Notes: generated from the sequence alone by a model not told the origin. A DNA stretch of 64,000 bases from Gluconobacter morbifer G707 (GCF_000234355.1 NZ_AGQV01000006.1:62001-126000); one strand, 5' to 3'. Counted from the first letter of the stretch, positions 46,948 through 56,249 are shown. A program made the numbers and translations.

Positions 46948-48129
46948 ATGAAAACGCCAAACAGTTACCTCTCCAGTCTTCCAACGACGATTTTCACGAT
47001 CATGTCCCAGTTGGCGGCCAGACATGACGCCATCAATCTGGGGCAGGGATTTCCCGATACGGAAGGGCCTGCGGATATTATCGAGGTCGCGGCCGCGGCG
47101 CTGAAGGATCATCGCAACCAGTATGCGCCCCTGACCGGCTTGCCGGAGTTGCGGGAGGCCGTGGCGGCATCGAACAGACGGTTTTATGGCCTGGAGATTG
47201 ATCCGGGGACGGAAGTGGTGGTGACGTCCGGTGCGACGGAAGCGCTGGCGGCGTGTCTTATGGCGGTGGTGGAGCCGGGGGATGAGGTGGTTCTGATCGA
47301 GCCGCTTTATGACACCTATCTGCCGGCCCTGAAGCTGCTCGGGGCGACTGCGCGCTGCGTGCGCCTTCAGCCGCCGCACTGGTCATTGCCGGAAGAGGAA
47401 CTGCGGGCGGCGTTTGGTCCGAAGACCAAGGCGCTTCTTCTCAATTCGCCTATGAACCCGGCGGGCAAGGTCTTCAGTCGTGCGGAACTGGAGCTGATTG
47501 CCGGGCTTCTGCGTGAGCATGATGTCTATGCGGTCTGTGACGAGGTTTATGAGCATCTGACGTTCCACGTGAAACATATTCCCCTGATGACGCTGCCCGG
47601 CATGCGGGAGCGGTGCATGAGGATCGGGAGTGCGGGCAAGAGCTTCTCCCTGACGGGGTGGAAAGTTGGATATGTCACGGCGCCTGCGCCGCTGGCGTCT
47701 CTGGTGGCGAAAGCGCATCAGATCCTGGTGTTTGCCACGGCGCCCAATCTTCAGCGGGCCGTGGCGTACGGGCTGAACAAGGATGATGCCTATTATGTCG
47801 CTCTCTCCGGGGCGATGGAACGGCAGCGGGATCTTCTGAGGGACGGGCTTCATCGGCTGGGTTTTGCGACATTGCCTGCGGATGGCAGTTATTTCGTGGT
47901 TGCTGATATTTCACGGCATGCGCAGGGGCGGACGGATGTGGAATTTGCGCGCTGGCTGGTGGAGCATGCCGGTGTTGCGACTATTCCTGTCTCGGCTTTT
48001 TATGACCCGGAGGGGCCGGAGCCGCCGCGGAGTCTGATCCGGTTTGCGTTCTGCAAGCAGCCGGCTCTGTTGCAGGAAGCCCTGAACCGGCTGGAAAAGG
48101 CGTTGTCGAAGGAGAGCGCCCCCTCGTAA
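46948..48129 (+). CDS. Class I/II PLP aminotransferase
   Basis: The 393-residue enzyme belongs to the aminotransferase family with kynurenine/methionine aminotransferases (YbdL-like). It has NLGQGFPDTEGP, YAPLTGLPELREAVA, TSGATEALAACLM, NSPMNPAGKVF, CDEVYEHLTF and the PLP lysine in SAGKSFSLTGWKVGY. The substrate is not fixed by sequence. A parS-like site is embedded in the CDEVYEHLTFHVKH part. tldD follows 65 bases later on the same strand and may be co-transcribed. Confidence 0.9.
   Translation: MKTPNSYLSSLPTTIFTIMSQLAARHDAINLGQGFPDTEGPADIIEVAAAALKDHRNQYAPLTGLPELREAVAASNRRFYGLEIDPGTEVVVTSGATEALAACLMAVVEPGDEVVLIEPLYDTYLPALKLLGATARCVRLQPPHWSLPEEELRAAFGPKTKALLLNSPMNPAGKVFSRAELELIAGLLREHDVYAVCDEVYEHLTFHVKHIPLMTLPGMRERCMRIGSAGKSFSLTGWKVGYVTAPAPLASLVAKAHQILVFATAPNLQRAVAYGLNKDDAYYVALSGAMERQRDLLRDGLHRLGFATLPADGSYFVVADISRHAQGRTDVEFARWLVEHAGVATIPVSAFYDPEGPEPPRSLIRFAFCKQPALLQEALNRLEKALSKESAPS
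47562..47575. promoter_or_regulatory. parS-like ParB binding site 5
   Basis: GTTCCACGTGAAAC differs from the palindrome at one base, the same variant (TTCCAC) seen in the B. subtilis parS consensus. It lies inside the aminotransferase gene, coding F-H-V-K-H, as site 2 in mnmE codes F-H-V-K-Q. Confidence 0.75.
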
Positions 48130-48194
48130 TGGCGGGGAAATGCGTTACCTACAGGGAACTGATTTCAATGCCCTTCCGTCTGGAGAGACCATCC

Positions 48195-49658
48195 ATGTCT
48201 GTTGCTGAAAATGCGTTGGGGGCTCTGGCTACAACCGATGCCCTGTTCTTTGAACGTCCTGAAACGTGGCTGACCCGGGATGATGCCGAAGCGCTGGTGG
48301 CGCGGGGGCTGGAAGGTGTCGATGACGGGGAGCTTTTTCTCGAATACCGTGAGAATGAGGGCATAGCGCTTGATGACGGGACGATCCGTTCTGCCAGTTT
48401 CAGCACCTCGTCCGGGTTCGGGTTGCGGGCTGTTCTGGGAACGGAAACCGCTTTCGCCCATGCCGATGAGATCAGCCAGGATGCGCTGGCCCGTGCCGTC
48501 ACCACGGTCGGGGCGGTTCGTCAGGGGCGGAGCGCTACGATGGCGCCGGGCCCGCGCCCGACGAACCAGCGTCTCTATGGGGATTCCCGCCCTCTGGAAA
48601 AGACGGATTTTGCGGCCCGTGCGGCTGTTCTGACGGAAATCGACACCTATGCCCGGGGCCTCGATACGCGTGTGGTGCAGGTCAGTGCCAGTGTAAGTTC
48701 GGAATGGCAGGCGGTTCAGATCATGCGTCGGGCGGATGCCGGAGGACGGATGGCGGATCTTCGCCCGCTTGTGCGGCTGAACGTGTCGGTGATTGTTGAA
48801 AAGGATGGCCGGCGGGAGAGCGGAAGCTGCGGACAGGGCGGGCGGTTTGCGCTTGACCGGCTTCTGACGCCCGAGACCTGGCGTGGGGCTGTGGATGAGG
48901 CCCTGCGTCAGGCGCTCGTCAATCTGGAGGCGGGGCCTGCGCCGGCTGGTGAAATGGATGTGGTTCTGGGACCGGGGTGGCCTGGCATTCTGCTGCATGA
49001 AGCCGTGGGGCATGGGCTGGAAGGGGACTTCAACCGGAAGGGGACATCCTCCTTCAGTGGAATGGTGGGCAAGCGCGTTGCCGCGCCGGGTGTGACGGTT
49101 ATTGATGACGGGACGCTTCCCGAGCGGCGGGGTTCGCTGAGTATTGATGATGAAGGGACGCCGACCGGACGGACCGTTCTGATCGAAGACGGTATTCTGA
49201 CCGGCTATCTGCAGGACCGGCTCAATGCCCGGCTGATGGGGGTTGCGCCGACGGGGAATGGTCGTCGGGAGTCGTATGCCCATGCGCCCATGCCGCGTAT
49301 GACCAATACCGTGATGCTGGAAGGCGATGCCACGACGGAAGAGATGATCCGCTCCACGAAGCGGGGGCTTTATGCGGTCAATTTCGGTGGCGGGCAGGTT
49401 GATATCACGTCCGGCAAGTTCGTTTTTTCCGCATCGGAGGCTTATCTGATCGAAGACGGGAAAGTCACGCGTCCGGTAAAGGGGGCCACGCTGATTGGGA
49501 ACGGGGCCGATGCCATGAACCAGATTTCCATGATCGGGTCTGATGTTGCTCTTGATCCAGGCATCGGGACCTGTGGAAAGGCCGGGCAGGGTGTTCCCGT
49601 CGGTGTTGGTCAGCCCACGCTGAAGCTGGCGGGTCTGACGGTAGGCGGGACGGGCTGA
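48195..49658 (+). CDS. tldD: Metalloprotease TldD
   Basis: TldD forms the TldD/TldE protease that processes peptides such as microcins and modified natural products. The 487-residue protein has the HExxxH zinc motif at 268-273 (LLHEAVGHGLEGD), GVTVIDDGTLPERRGSLSIDDEGTPT and the long C-terminal NGRRESYAHAPMPRMTNTVM and GNGADAMNQISMIG blocks. GGAGAGACC precedes ATG 48195. A small unknown gene follows. tldE is not in the window. Confidence 0.96.
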   Translation: MSVAENALGALATTDALFFERPETWLTRDDAEALVARGLEGVDDGELFLEYRENEGIALDDGTIRSASFSTSSGFGLRAVLGTETAFAHADEISQDALARAVTTVGAVRQGRSATMAPGPRPTNQRLYGDSRPLEKTDFAARAAVLTEIDTYARGLDTRVVQVSASVSSEWQAVQIMRRADAGGRMADLRPLVRLNVSVIVEKDGRRESGSCGQGGRFALDRLLTPETWRGAVDEALRQALVNLEAGPAPAGEMDVVLGPGWPGILLHEAVGHGLEGDFNRKGTSSFSGMVGKRVAAPGVTVIDDGTLPERRGSLSIDDEGTPTGRTVLIEDGILTGYLQDRLNARLMGVAPTGNGRRESYAHAPMPRMTNTVMLEGDATTEEMIRSTKRGLYAVNFGGGQVDITSGKFVFSASEAYLIEDGKVTRPVKGATLIGNGADAMNQISMIGSDVALDPGIGTCGKAGQGVPVGVGQPTLKLAGLTVGGTG

Positions 49659-49713
49659 AGTCTGTTGTCCGGCCCTGTCAGAGGAAACACCTGTCTTACT
49701 GGAGGAGCGCGAC

Positions 49714-49926
49714 ATGGGGCATAATTATGCCAGACCCTTGACCCCTGAGGTTCGGTTTGAACGGCTCATGGGGCGTTTGCCCGCTGACTGGGCTATCCGC
49801 ATCGAGCGTGAAGCCGGACAGAACTGGCGCGTCTGGATGCAGCCGCCGGGGCGGGAAGGGCAATGGAGCGCCGGGCATGATGTTCTGATCGACGCGATGG
49901 AAGACGTCTGGCGGGCGGTTCGTTAG
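49714..49926 (+). CDS. Small conserved-looking protein, unknown function
   Basis: A 70-residue protein starting MGHNYARPLTPEVRFERLMGRLP with an excellent AGGAG site nine bases upstream, 55 bases after tldD. It has no signal peptide or membrane helix, is Trp-rich (WAIRIEREAGQNWRVWMQPPG), and ends DAMEDVWRAVR. Real coding is likely from RBS, codon choice and operon position. Not a family I recognise. Confidence 0.65.
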   Translation: MGHNYARPLTPEVRFERLMGRLPADWAIRIEREAGQNWRVWMQPPGREGQWSAGHDVLIDAMEDVWRAVR

Positions 49927-49936
49927 CGCCGGGGCG

Positions 49937-50248
49937 TCAGAAATTGCCGCCGTTGTGAACGATCAGTGTGATGAAGATCCGGTTGACGACCGGATAGACC
50001 ACGAACTGGATCAGCAGCAGCAGGATCATGGGGGAGAAGTCCACGCCGCCTGTATTGGGCAGGATGTTGCGGATCGGGCTCATGACCGGTTCGACAATGC
50101 GGGCCAGTGTGTTGAAAATGGAATAGAAAAACCGGTTCCGGATGTCGATGACGCCGAAGCCGAGGAGCATGGACAGGATACAGTAGGCCAGAAGCGCCCA
50201 GACAAAGGCCTGGATCAACATAAGGATGATGGAGTGCAGGGCGACCAT
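49937..50248 (-). CDS. YggT family membrane protein
   Basis: The 103-residue protein has the YggT pattern: two hydrophobic segments (SIILMLIQAFVWALLAYCILSMLL; PMILLLLIQFVVYPVVNRIFI) bracketing FNTLARIVEPVMSPIRNILPNTGGVDFSP. Family members are linked to cell division/osmotic homeostasis and cytochrome handling but without fixed activity. ATG 50248 has GAGG upstream. It converges with the small gene at 49714 and diverges from the tRNA. Confidence 0.9.
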   Translation of the reverse strand: MVALHSIILMLIQAFVWALLAYCILSMLLGFGVIDIRNRFFYSIFNTLARIVEPVMSPIRNILPNTGGVDFSPMILLLLIQFVVYPVVNRIFITLIVHNGGNF

Positions 50249-50349
50249 TCTCGAAACCTCGCTGGATGTCACGAACGACCCATCTCTGCCGGGCCTACAT
50301 GCTTGTATCCTGCCTGCATTGTGAAGGACAACTCCTGCGGCGAGATGCC

Positions 50350-50379
50350 TTGACAGGGCAGGCAAAAGGGTTGAACTAT
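50350..50379 (+). promoter_or_regulatory. Putative promoter of tRNA-Ala
   Basis: TTGACA at 50350-50355 and AACTAT at 50374-50379 with 18 bases between, ending 12 bases before the tRNA. Fits a housekeeping sigma promoter. Confidence 0.5.
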
Positions 50380-50391
50380 CAGGCTCACTAT

Positions 50392-50467
50392 GGGGCTGTA
50401 GCTCAGATGGGAGAGCGCCTCGTTCGCAATGAGGAGGTCAGGGGTTCGATTCCCCTCAGCTCCACCA
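50392..50467 (+). tRNA. tRNA-Ala (anticodon CGC)
   Basis: A complete 76-base cloverleaf with encoded CCA: acceptor GGGGCTG/CAGCTCC, D arm GCTC...GAGC, anticodon stem CCTCG/TGAGG with loop TTCGCAA (anticodon CGC, reading GCG alanine codons) and T arm AGGGG-TTCGATT-CCCCT. Confidence 0.97.
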
Positions 50468-50731
50468 TGGTGTCTGTTTTTTCTTGAAATTGCTGATTCG
50501 TGATCCGGGTTGAAAACTGTATTTCATGCTGAAATCCGGAGCGGAGTGCTCTGACTGTTTCGGTTGGTTTTCCGTCGTATTGTCTTGAGAATTGCCGAGT
50601 GGCGCAGGTTTTAAAGTAGATCCCTCTGGCGGTTATCTGTGCTGTGCAGAGCTGGAAAGGGTGTTTTTCCCCGGGGTCAGGCTGGAATCCAATGCGAGGC
50701 GAGGCACGCGAGTGGTTTGTGTTCTGAAAAA

Positions 50732-51070
50732 ATGATTGATGTGCGGGTAGTTGTCTTCCTGCTGGCAGGCGTGTCTGCTTTGACAGGGTGTTCGCGGCCG
50801 GCCGGTCCGCCAGTTGCGAATTCACATGATGCTCTTCTGCGGCCGGTGGTTCCTGACCGGAGTGCGGACAATCCGGATGATGGAACGGTTTCGGACAGGA
50901 AAGTTCACGGATCGATAACCGTCGGTAGCGGCTTTGGTTCGGGTCGGAATTATGGGGAGGGGCTTCCTGGTGCTTCTTTGCCTGGACAGGGTCTGACAGG
51001 TTCTGAAAGGGCCGGCATGGGGCCAGGAACAGGTAGCGATAGTATAAACGGCGCTATGGATGGTTTCTGA
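50732..51070 (+). CDS. Small Gly/Ser-rich lipoprotein, unknown function
   Basis: The 112-residue precursor has a lipoprotein signal MIDVRVVVFLLAGVSALTGC (Cys20). A charged Pro/Asp segment follows, then a Gly/Ser-rich tail (GSGFGSGRNYGEGLPGASLPGQGLTGS). Not recognised. Its start lacks a clear RBS, so the call rests on the signal peptide and the low-complexity tail. A 12-bp inverted repeat follows the stop. Confidence 0.55.
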   Translation: MIDVRVVVFLLAGVSALTGCSRPAGPPVANSHDALLRPVVPDRSADNPDDGTVSDRKVHGSITVGSGFGSGRNYGEGLPGASLPGQGLTGSERAGMGPGTGSDSINGAMDGF

Positions 51071-51110
51071 CAGGCTTAGAGACCGACATGGAAGGTCTTC
51101 GTAGAGAGAG

Positions 51111-51152
51111 TGACGTCTCAGGTTGAGTATTGGGAACCAGCCTGAGACGTCA
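51111..51152. repeat. 12-base perfect inverted repeat between converging genes
   Basis: TGACGTCTCAGG (51111-51122), an 18-base loop and CCTGAGACGTCA (51141-51152). It lies between the stop of the lipoprotein gene and the stop of the DUF3047-like gene. No T run follows, so it may be a Rho-assisted bidirectional terminator. The stem is unusually long and perfect. Confidence 0.6.
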
Positions 51153-51183
51153 TGCTGTCTTCAGAAGACACCGGTGTCTGTTG

Positions 51184-52248
51184 TCAGTCAGAGCAGATCA
51201 GTGAAGAACCGGGCTGAACGGGAGGTGTTGTTCCGTTTTCTTTTTCAATCTGGATGTTACGGAACCTGGCGCGTCCTTCAATGCGCTGGAAGAACGAGCT
51301 GGCGATCAGCCAGATGCTGACGATGCGTTCCGGGTTGGGGCCGGGAATGGCGCGGTTGTAATCGAACAGCAGACGACGCTTTTCGTCGTGCCATGTTCCG
51401 AGGTCGTTGGTTCCGGAGCGGACGACCCAGTGCGTTTCCCGCTGGCACCACCATGGGAGGGGGCAGTTGAAATGATGTCCGGCCGGGAGGTCCTTGCTCC
51501 ACATGTATGTCAGATCGCGGCCATTATCGAATTCGAATGCGATGCTGATGTAATCATGCGTGACGGACAGATCTTCCGGAAGGTTGGAGGGAAGCTGCTC
51601 CACCATCCATGACCATGAGACGAGTGTTTCCCGGTCGAGAGGGACGTCAACCGCGGTCTTGATGATGCAGCAGTCTCCCTCGGAGGTGCAGACATCAATA
51701 TCGTTGCTGGAGCCGGAGAAGATGTTCGTGGCTCCGAAAGAAGACATGTACTCCCAGTGTTCGGGTAGGGAGGGTTTTGTGACCTCTTTCTCGCTGGCGC
51801 AGACGTTGACGCCAATTCCGCCGGGGTGATGCCTGCGGGGATCAGGCATGAAGTTGCCTGTCTTGTCTGTCCATCTCGGGGTCAGCTGGGCGAGGACTTC
51901 GACCGGGCCGGACGCCCAGGCCTCGAACACGGTCTCGGTGTCAAAGACGACCTTGCGGACAGGCGCCTTGTCTCCGATCCTGACCCACAGTCCCGATTTG
52001 GGCTGCAGGAAAAGGCTGAGGGCCTTGTTGATCAGAAGGGCGCCCGAGGCGCGGACAGCGAAGCGTTTTCCTTCCTCGGCGGTGTAGCCGGTTTTCGTCC
52101 AGGAAATCTCGTTACCGTTCAGAACGACATCTGACGGGCCGATGGGAGAGATTTCCTTGAGATTGTGCGAGCGGTTGCGGAGTTGCTGTCCGATAAAGCG
52201 CGCGTAAGTGATCCCCTTGTTCCAGTTGGATCGCTCGACGTCCTCCAT
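51184..52248 (-). CDS. DUF3047-like protein
   Basis: The 354-residue protein resembles DUF3047 proteins in its second half (SWSWMVEQLPSNL, HDYISIAFEFDNGRDLTYMWS, THWVVRSGTNDLGTWHDEKRRLLFDYN, SIWLIASSFFQRIEGRARFRNI), a beta-sandwich that might bind sugars. It carries no signal peptide. Cys pairs at VCTSEGDCC. Base composition is a little lower in GC than neighbours, and a 420-base AT-rich gap lies upstream. Horizontal gain is possible but no mobile features are seen. Strong RBS GGAAAGGAT before ATG 52248. Confidence 0.6.
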   Translation of the reverse strand: MEDVERSNWNKGITYARFIGQQLRNRSHNLKEISPIGPSDVVLNGNEISWTKTGYTAEEGKRFAVRASGALLINKALSLFLQPKSGLWVRIGDKAPVRKVVFDTETVFEAWASGPVEVLAQLTPRWTDKTGNFMPDPRRHHPGGIGVNVCASEKEVTKPSLPEHWEYMSSFGATNIFSGSSNDIDVCTSEGDCCIIKTAVDVPLDRETLVSWSWMVEQLPSNLPEDLSVTHDYISIAFEFDNGRDLTYMWSKDLPAGHHFNCPLPWWCQRETHWVVRSGTNDLGTWHDEKRRLLFDYNRAIPGPNPERIVSIWLIASSFFQRIEGRARFRNIQIEKENGTTPPVQPGSSLICSD

Positions 52249-52670
52249 GATTATCCTTTCCGGTGTTCCTGTATTGATTTGCGGACATTATGCCGGGACG
52301 GGACAATTTTCATGACATCTTTTGAAACAAAATATCGTGAGGTTTATCTGTCTTTCGCTCAGACCGTTCTGTTATGAATGACGGAGACATCGTTTCGATT
52401 TTGTTCTTGAGAAGCGAAGTCTAAAAAGACGTCATTTTCAGAATTTTGTTGGAAACACTCTTTTTTCTTTTTCGATACTTTCGGTAACTTTCTCGGAACT
52501 CAGGGAATATGCAAATGACGCTGAAGGAAGACTGGAAAAATACGCAGCATCTTGCCCAGTCTCTTGGGCAGGTCGTCCGTGCCATGACACTGTCAGCCTG
52601 GATGAAAGTCCGGGAATCCGGGAAGAGCGCACACGACGGGAAATAGTCGTTCCCGCAGGAAGGGGGCCTG
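52249..52670. other. AT-rich intergenic region
   Basis: 422 bases without a supported gene. 52290-52520 is markedly AT-rich with T and TTTC tracts. It should hold the promoter for the DUF3047-like gene (leftward). Nothing else recognisable. Confidence 0.55.
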
Positions 52671-54323
52671 TCAGCGCGGGGCGAAAAGCCCAAGATCAAG
52701 CTTGTGCCCATTGGAATAGTTCAGGCCCTTGATCCGTCCGTATTCCACTGTTTCGAGGTCATTGGCTTTCAGGGCCTGCATGAACGTGGGTTCGTCTTTG
52801 CGATCCACGAGTGCCAGACTGCAACGGGGGTGGTCGTGCAGATAACGGGCGGCTTCGACGGGGCCGATCAGCTGTGTCTGCTGACCAACCAGGAAGACCA
52901 GACTGGGCTCTGAATAGGATGTCGAGACCAAGACACTGTTTTCGCAGGGACGGACTTCATCAAAAAGAGCGGCAATGCGCGGGGCCAAGCGGATGGTGTG
53001 CAGGTCAGGGATGACAGCCAGGAAAAGGCCGGCCTGTGACAGGACGGCGGCCCCCATGGCACAGAATGCGGCCTGCTGGCGGTAGCGGCGCAGGAGGAGA
53101 ATGATGGCGGCCAGCATGAGGGGAAGTGACCCTCCGAACGCCATCAGTTCCCGTACCGAAAGCAGATGCTCCATCCTGTACAGCAGGACGGTCCCGGCCA
53201 CGCAGAATGCCAGCCCGATTACACTCCACAGGACGCCGTAAAATCCGATCAGGCCTTTGACCCAGGGCCGGGTGGCCACGGCAGGCCATGCCATGAGACC
53301 GGCGGCGGCTAGGATCGCGATGGGGGGATAGGTTGGCAGGACGTAATGGGGGAGTTTGGTCGCGATCAGTTCAAAAACCAGCCAGTGCGGAATGATCCAG
53401 CACAGGAGGAAGCGGACCTGGGGTAATTTGCGCTTGGCCCAGATTGCCGGGATGGCCATGACGGCAAACAGGGAGCCCGGCCAGAAGGCCAGACCGAAGA
53501 CAAGCAGGTGAAAGCCGGGCGGAAGGCCGTGTGCTTCCTGACCGTGAGCAACCTTGCCGAGAAAATTGCGTCCCACGGCCCGGGCGAAGAAGTCACCTCC
53601 GCTGATGACATCAATGGCGACACACCACGGGACGACGACGGCCAGCATTACGAGCCAGCCCCATGAGGGGCGCAGGCGGCTCCACCAGGTGCGGTCACGT
53701 GTGGTGAGCCAGAGGGCGAGCGGGGTTCCGAAACCGGGAATGAGGGTGACCGGTCCCTTGAGCATGAGGCCGACCCCAAGGGCCAGCCAGTACCCCAGGG
53801 CGACGGGCAGCGGGGTTGGATGTCCTTTCTGTTCGTCCGTATAGGCGCGCAGAAGCATGGCCTCGATGCAGAGGATATCCAGCAGGAGAACGGTGTCGAT
53901 CGTGGCCATATGGCTTTCGGCCACGAACAGTGTGGAGACCATCAGCAGGCCGGCGGCCATCAGTCCGGTTGCACCGTTGAAAAGCAGTGCGCCCATCCAT
54001 GCCGTCAGGGGAATGATGAGGGCGGCGGCCAGCAGGCTCGGGATGCGGTAGGGCCAGGTCTTGCGCAGGACGCCCGGGCCCAGAAGTTTTTCCATGGTGG
54101 CCGTGGAGGCGGCTTCCAGCCAGTATATGCCTGCCGGCTGAAGATACCGGGGTTTGTCCTGAAAACGCACATCGATGAAATTGCCGGAGGTCAGCATCTG
54201 TTCGGATGCTTCCATGTACCGGGGTTCGTCGCGATCCAGCGGAGGAAGGGACATGCGTCCGGGGAGGGCCAGAATGAACGTTACAAGCCCGAGCAGGACA
54301 TAATGCCGGAGGGTCAGTTTCAT
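52671..54323 (-). CDS. ArnT-like GT-C glycosyltransferase
   Basis: The 550-residue polytopic protein is of the PMT/ArnT (GT83) kind: an N-terminal LGLVTFILALPGRMSLPPLDRDEPRYMEASEQML (DxDEPRY motif), about 12 membrane helices and a C-terminal soluble domain (LVSTSYSEPSLVFLVGQQTQLIG). Such enzymes move sugars from undecaprenyl-phosphate to lipid A or proteins on the outer face of the inner membrane. It follows a dolichol-phosphate-mannose-synthase-like gene by 76 bases, matching the pairing of lipid-sugar maker and user. The sugar and acceptor are unknown. Confidence 0.85.
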   Translation of the reverse strand: MKLTLRHYVLLGLVTFILALPGRMSLPPLDRDEPRYMEASEQMLTSGNFIDVRFQDKPRYLQPAGIYWLEAASTATMEKLLGPGVLRKTWPYRIPSLLAAALIIPLTAWMGALLFNGATGLMAAGLLMVSTLFVAESHMATIDTVLLLDILCIEAMLLRAYTDEQKGHPTPLPVALGYWLALGVGLMLKGPVTLIPGFGTPLALWLTTRDRTWWSRLRPSWGWLVMLAVVVPWCVAIDVISGGDFFARAVGRNFLGKVAHGQEAHGLPPGFHLLVFGLAFWPGSLFAVMAIPAIWAKRKLPQVRFLLCWIIPHWLVFELIATKLPHYVLPTYPPIAILAAAGLMAWPAVATRPWVKGLIGFYGVLWSVIGLAFCVAGTVLLYRMEHLLSVRELMAFGGSLPLMLAAIILLLRRYRQQAAFCAMGAAVLSQAGLFLAVIPDLHTIRLAPRIAALFDEVRPCENSVLVSTSYSEPSLVFLVGQQTQLIGPVEAARYLHDHPRCSLALVDRKDEPTFMQALKANDLETVEYGRIKGLNYSNGHKLDLGLFAPR

Positions 54324-54399
54324 GAAAGGCGCTCCGTTCCGGTCCGTCAGAACATGCTGGCCCGGGAATGGCCTGATGACCAGCCCGGCCGGATGTGGA

Positions 54400-55170
54400 T
54401 CAGTGTTCGATCAGACGATCGGGAAGATGTGTCCGGTTCTGAAGCCACATCACACCGAGCAGATCGCGGATGCCCACGAGAGCCCGATTGAAATTGGTAT
54501 ATTTGGAGACCCCGTACAGGCGGGCGCGATGCTGCACCTCGATGCAGATGAGGGGCGCGCCATAATGACCTAGCAGCGCGGGAAGAAAGCGGTGGACGCC
54601 TTCGAATTGCGGAATGCGGAGGAAAAGCGCCCGGGAAAACAGTTTCAGGGGTGCGCCCGTATCGGGGCAGCCGTCATTGAGCAGGCGGCGGCGCAGGCCG
54701 TTGGCCAGGCGTGTTGCAACACGGCGGGAGAGGCGGTCATTCCGCTTGCGCCGGACGCCGACGACGAGCGGGGGCGCGCCGTTGGATGTCCGGGCCCGCT
54801 CCAGCATCTCGACGATGGCCTGCGGGTCATCCTGTCCGTCACCATCAATGGTGGCGATCCATGAGCCTTTTGCAGCGGTAACGCCTGTGCGCAGGGCGGC
54901 GGATTTACCCAGCCGTGTGGGGTGGCTGATGATGCGGAGGGTGGGGATCAGGGTCCGGCGTGCTTCCAGCAGCTGCTGGACGGTTGTGTCGGTGCTGCCA
55001 TCGTCGATGGCGAGGACTTCTGTTCCCGGAGAAAGGCGTGAGAGGGTTTCAGCCAGTTCCCGGCAGACGGGAAGGATGTTTTCCCCTTCATTGAGAACCG
55101 CCATGACGATGGACAGGGACGTGTTTTCTTCTCCGTCCTGTCCATGTTCGCGCAGGGAGGCAGATGCCAT
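54400..55170 (-). CDS. Family 2 glycosyltransferase, DPM1-like
   Basis: The 256-residue protein has a GT-A fold: LSIVMAVLNEGENILPVCRELAETL, LAIDDGSTDTTVQQLL, IDGDGQDDP (DxD motif) and a C-terminal MWLQNRTHLPDRLIEH without membrane helices, so it is soluble or peripheral. Relatives transfer sugars to polyprenyl-phosphate. Its ATG is only three bases after the atpF stop, so it is probably translated with the F0 operon. Likely makes the donor for the ArnT-like enzyme that follows. Confidence 0.87.
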   Translation of the reverse strand: MASASLREHGQDGEENTSLSIVMAVLNEGENILPVCRELAETLSRLSPGTEVLAIDDGSTDTTVQQLLEARRTLIPTLRIISHPTRLGKSAALRTGVTAAKGSWIATIDGDGQDDPQAIVEMLERARTSNGAPPLVVGVRRKRNDRLSRRVATRLANGLRRRLLNDGCPDTGAPLKLFSRALFLRIPQFEGVHRFLPALLGHYGAPLICIEVQHRARLYGVSKYTNFNRALVGIRDLLGVMWLQNRTHLPDRLIEH

Positions 55171-55173
55171 GGA

Positions 55174-55674
55174 TCAGGCCGCTGAACGGCGCAGGGCGTC
55201 CGGCAGGCTTGCGATGCTCTTTTCCACCAGGCTGGAGGCGACTTCCGGCTTTTCGGACAGCTGGCTGGCAACGACTTCACGCGTGGCGGACACGGCGATC
55301 TGCAGGGCGCATTCCTGAATTTCACGGATGGCGGCGCGCTGGGCCGCATCAATGCGGTCACGGGCCATCTTTTCATAACGGGCGGCCGCTTCTTCCGATT
55401 CCCTGCGGGCGCGTTCGGCTAGGGCGGCGGCCTCGGCTTCGGAATTGGCGATCATGGCCTGCGTCTCCGCCAGCGTCTTTTCACGCTCGCGGGTGGCGTC
55501 TTCCAGCATCTGCTCGGCTTCCCGGCGTAGACGGGCGGCCTCGTCCAGATCGCGACGCACGTCATCGGCGCGGGCATCCAGGTAGCCTGTCAGGGCCGGC
55601 CAGATCTTCCGCCCGAAAATGACGAAAAATAGGATGAAGGCGAGAGCAGTCCAGAAACGGGGCTCGTGGAACAT
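55174..55674 (-). CDS. atpF: ATP synthase F0 subunit b
   Basis: The 166-residue subunit has one N-terminal membrane helix (FWTALAFILFFVIFGRKIW) and a long charged helix (coiled coil) making the peripheral stalk. It is the last F0 gene; AAGGAGAC precedes the ATG. The stop is followed at once by the glycosyltransferase gene. Confidence 0.95.
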   Translation of the reverse strand: MFHEPRFWTALAFILFFVIFGRKIWPALTGYLDARADDVRRDLDEAARLRREAEQMLEDATREREKTLAETQAMIANSEAEAAALAERARRESEEAAARYEKMARDRIDAAQRAAIREIQECALQIAVSATREVVASQLSEKPEVASSLVEKSIASLPDALRRSAA

Positions 55675-55685
55675 CGTCGTCTCCT

Positions 55686-56249
55686 TCAGGCGCTGGCGCG
55701 TTCGACGGCGCTGGCGACAGTCTGTTCATCCTGCTGCGTCCCGAGCAGACGCGTCACCAGAGCCTGTGCGGTGCCGGTGGCGATCTGGGGCACGCTGGAC
55801 AGGGCCTGTTCGCGGGACTGCGCGATCTGGTTCTCGGCGCTGGCGATCTCGGATTCGAGGCGCTTGGCCGTTGCTGCTGCGTGGGCTTCCGCGTTTGTCC
55901 GGGCTTCGTTCTGAATACGCTCGATGTTGGCGCGGGCCTGTGCGGCGGCTTCATGACGGGCCCGGACCAGATCGGCCGTGGCCTTGTCGGCTTCGGCTTT
56001 TGCGCGGCGGGCAATATCGAGGTCATTCTGGATGCGGGTCCGGCGATCGGACAGCACCCGTTCGATCCGCGGCAGGGCGGAGCGGCTGACAACCAGGTAG
56101 AAGCCGGCAAAGATGACGGCTCCCCAGACGACCTGTCCGATCAGCAGCGGATCGTGGACGTTCAGCTGTGGCATGCCCGCAGCCAGCGCTTGGACCGGCA
56201 CGGCCGCCAGCGGAGCGGCGAACAGGAAAAGGCGTGGCGTGCGGTGCAT
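55686..56249 (-). CDS. atpF2: ATP synthase F0 subunit b' (second stalk subunit)
   Basis: The 187-residue protein has a hydrophobic N-terminus (LFLFAAPLAAVPVQALAAG), the membrane helix QVVWGAVIFAGFYLVV and a long Ala/Arg/Glu coiled coil. Having separate b and b' is typical of photosynthetic and many alphaproteobacterial ATP synthases. The N-terminal part looks like a cleavable signal, as in some b' subunits. Eight bases separate it from atpE. Confidence 0.92.
   Translation of the reverse strand: MHRTPRLFLFAAPLAAVPVQALAAGMPQLNVHDPLLIGQVVWGAVIFAGFYLVVSRSALPRIERVLSDRRTRIQNDLDIARRAKAEADKATADLVRARHEAAAQARANIERIQNEARTNAEAHAAATAKRLESEIASAENQIAQSREQALSSVPQIATGTAQALVTRLLGTQQDEQTVASAVERASA

Noticed and set aside
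50392..52670. tRNA-Ala as an integration site for an accessory segment
   Set aside because: No repeat of the tRNA 3' end, integrase or mobile gene was found downstream; lower GC alone is not enough.
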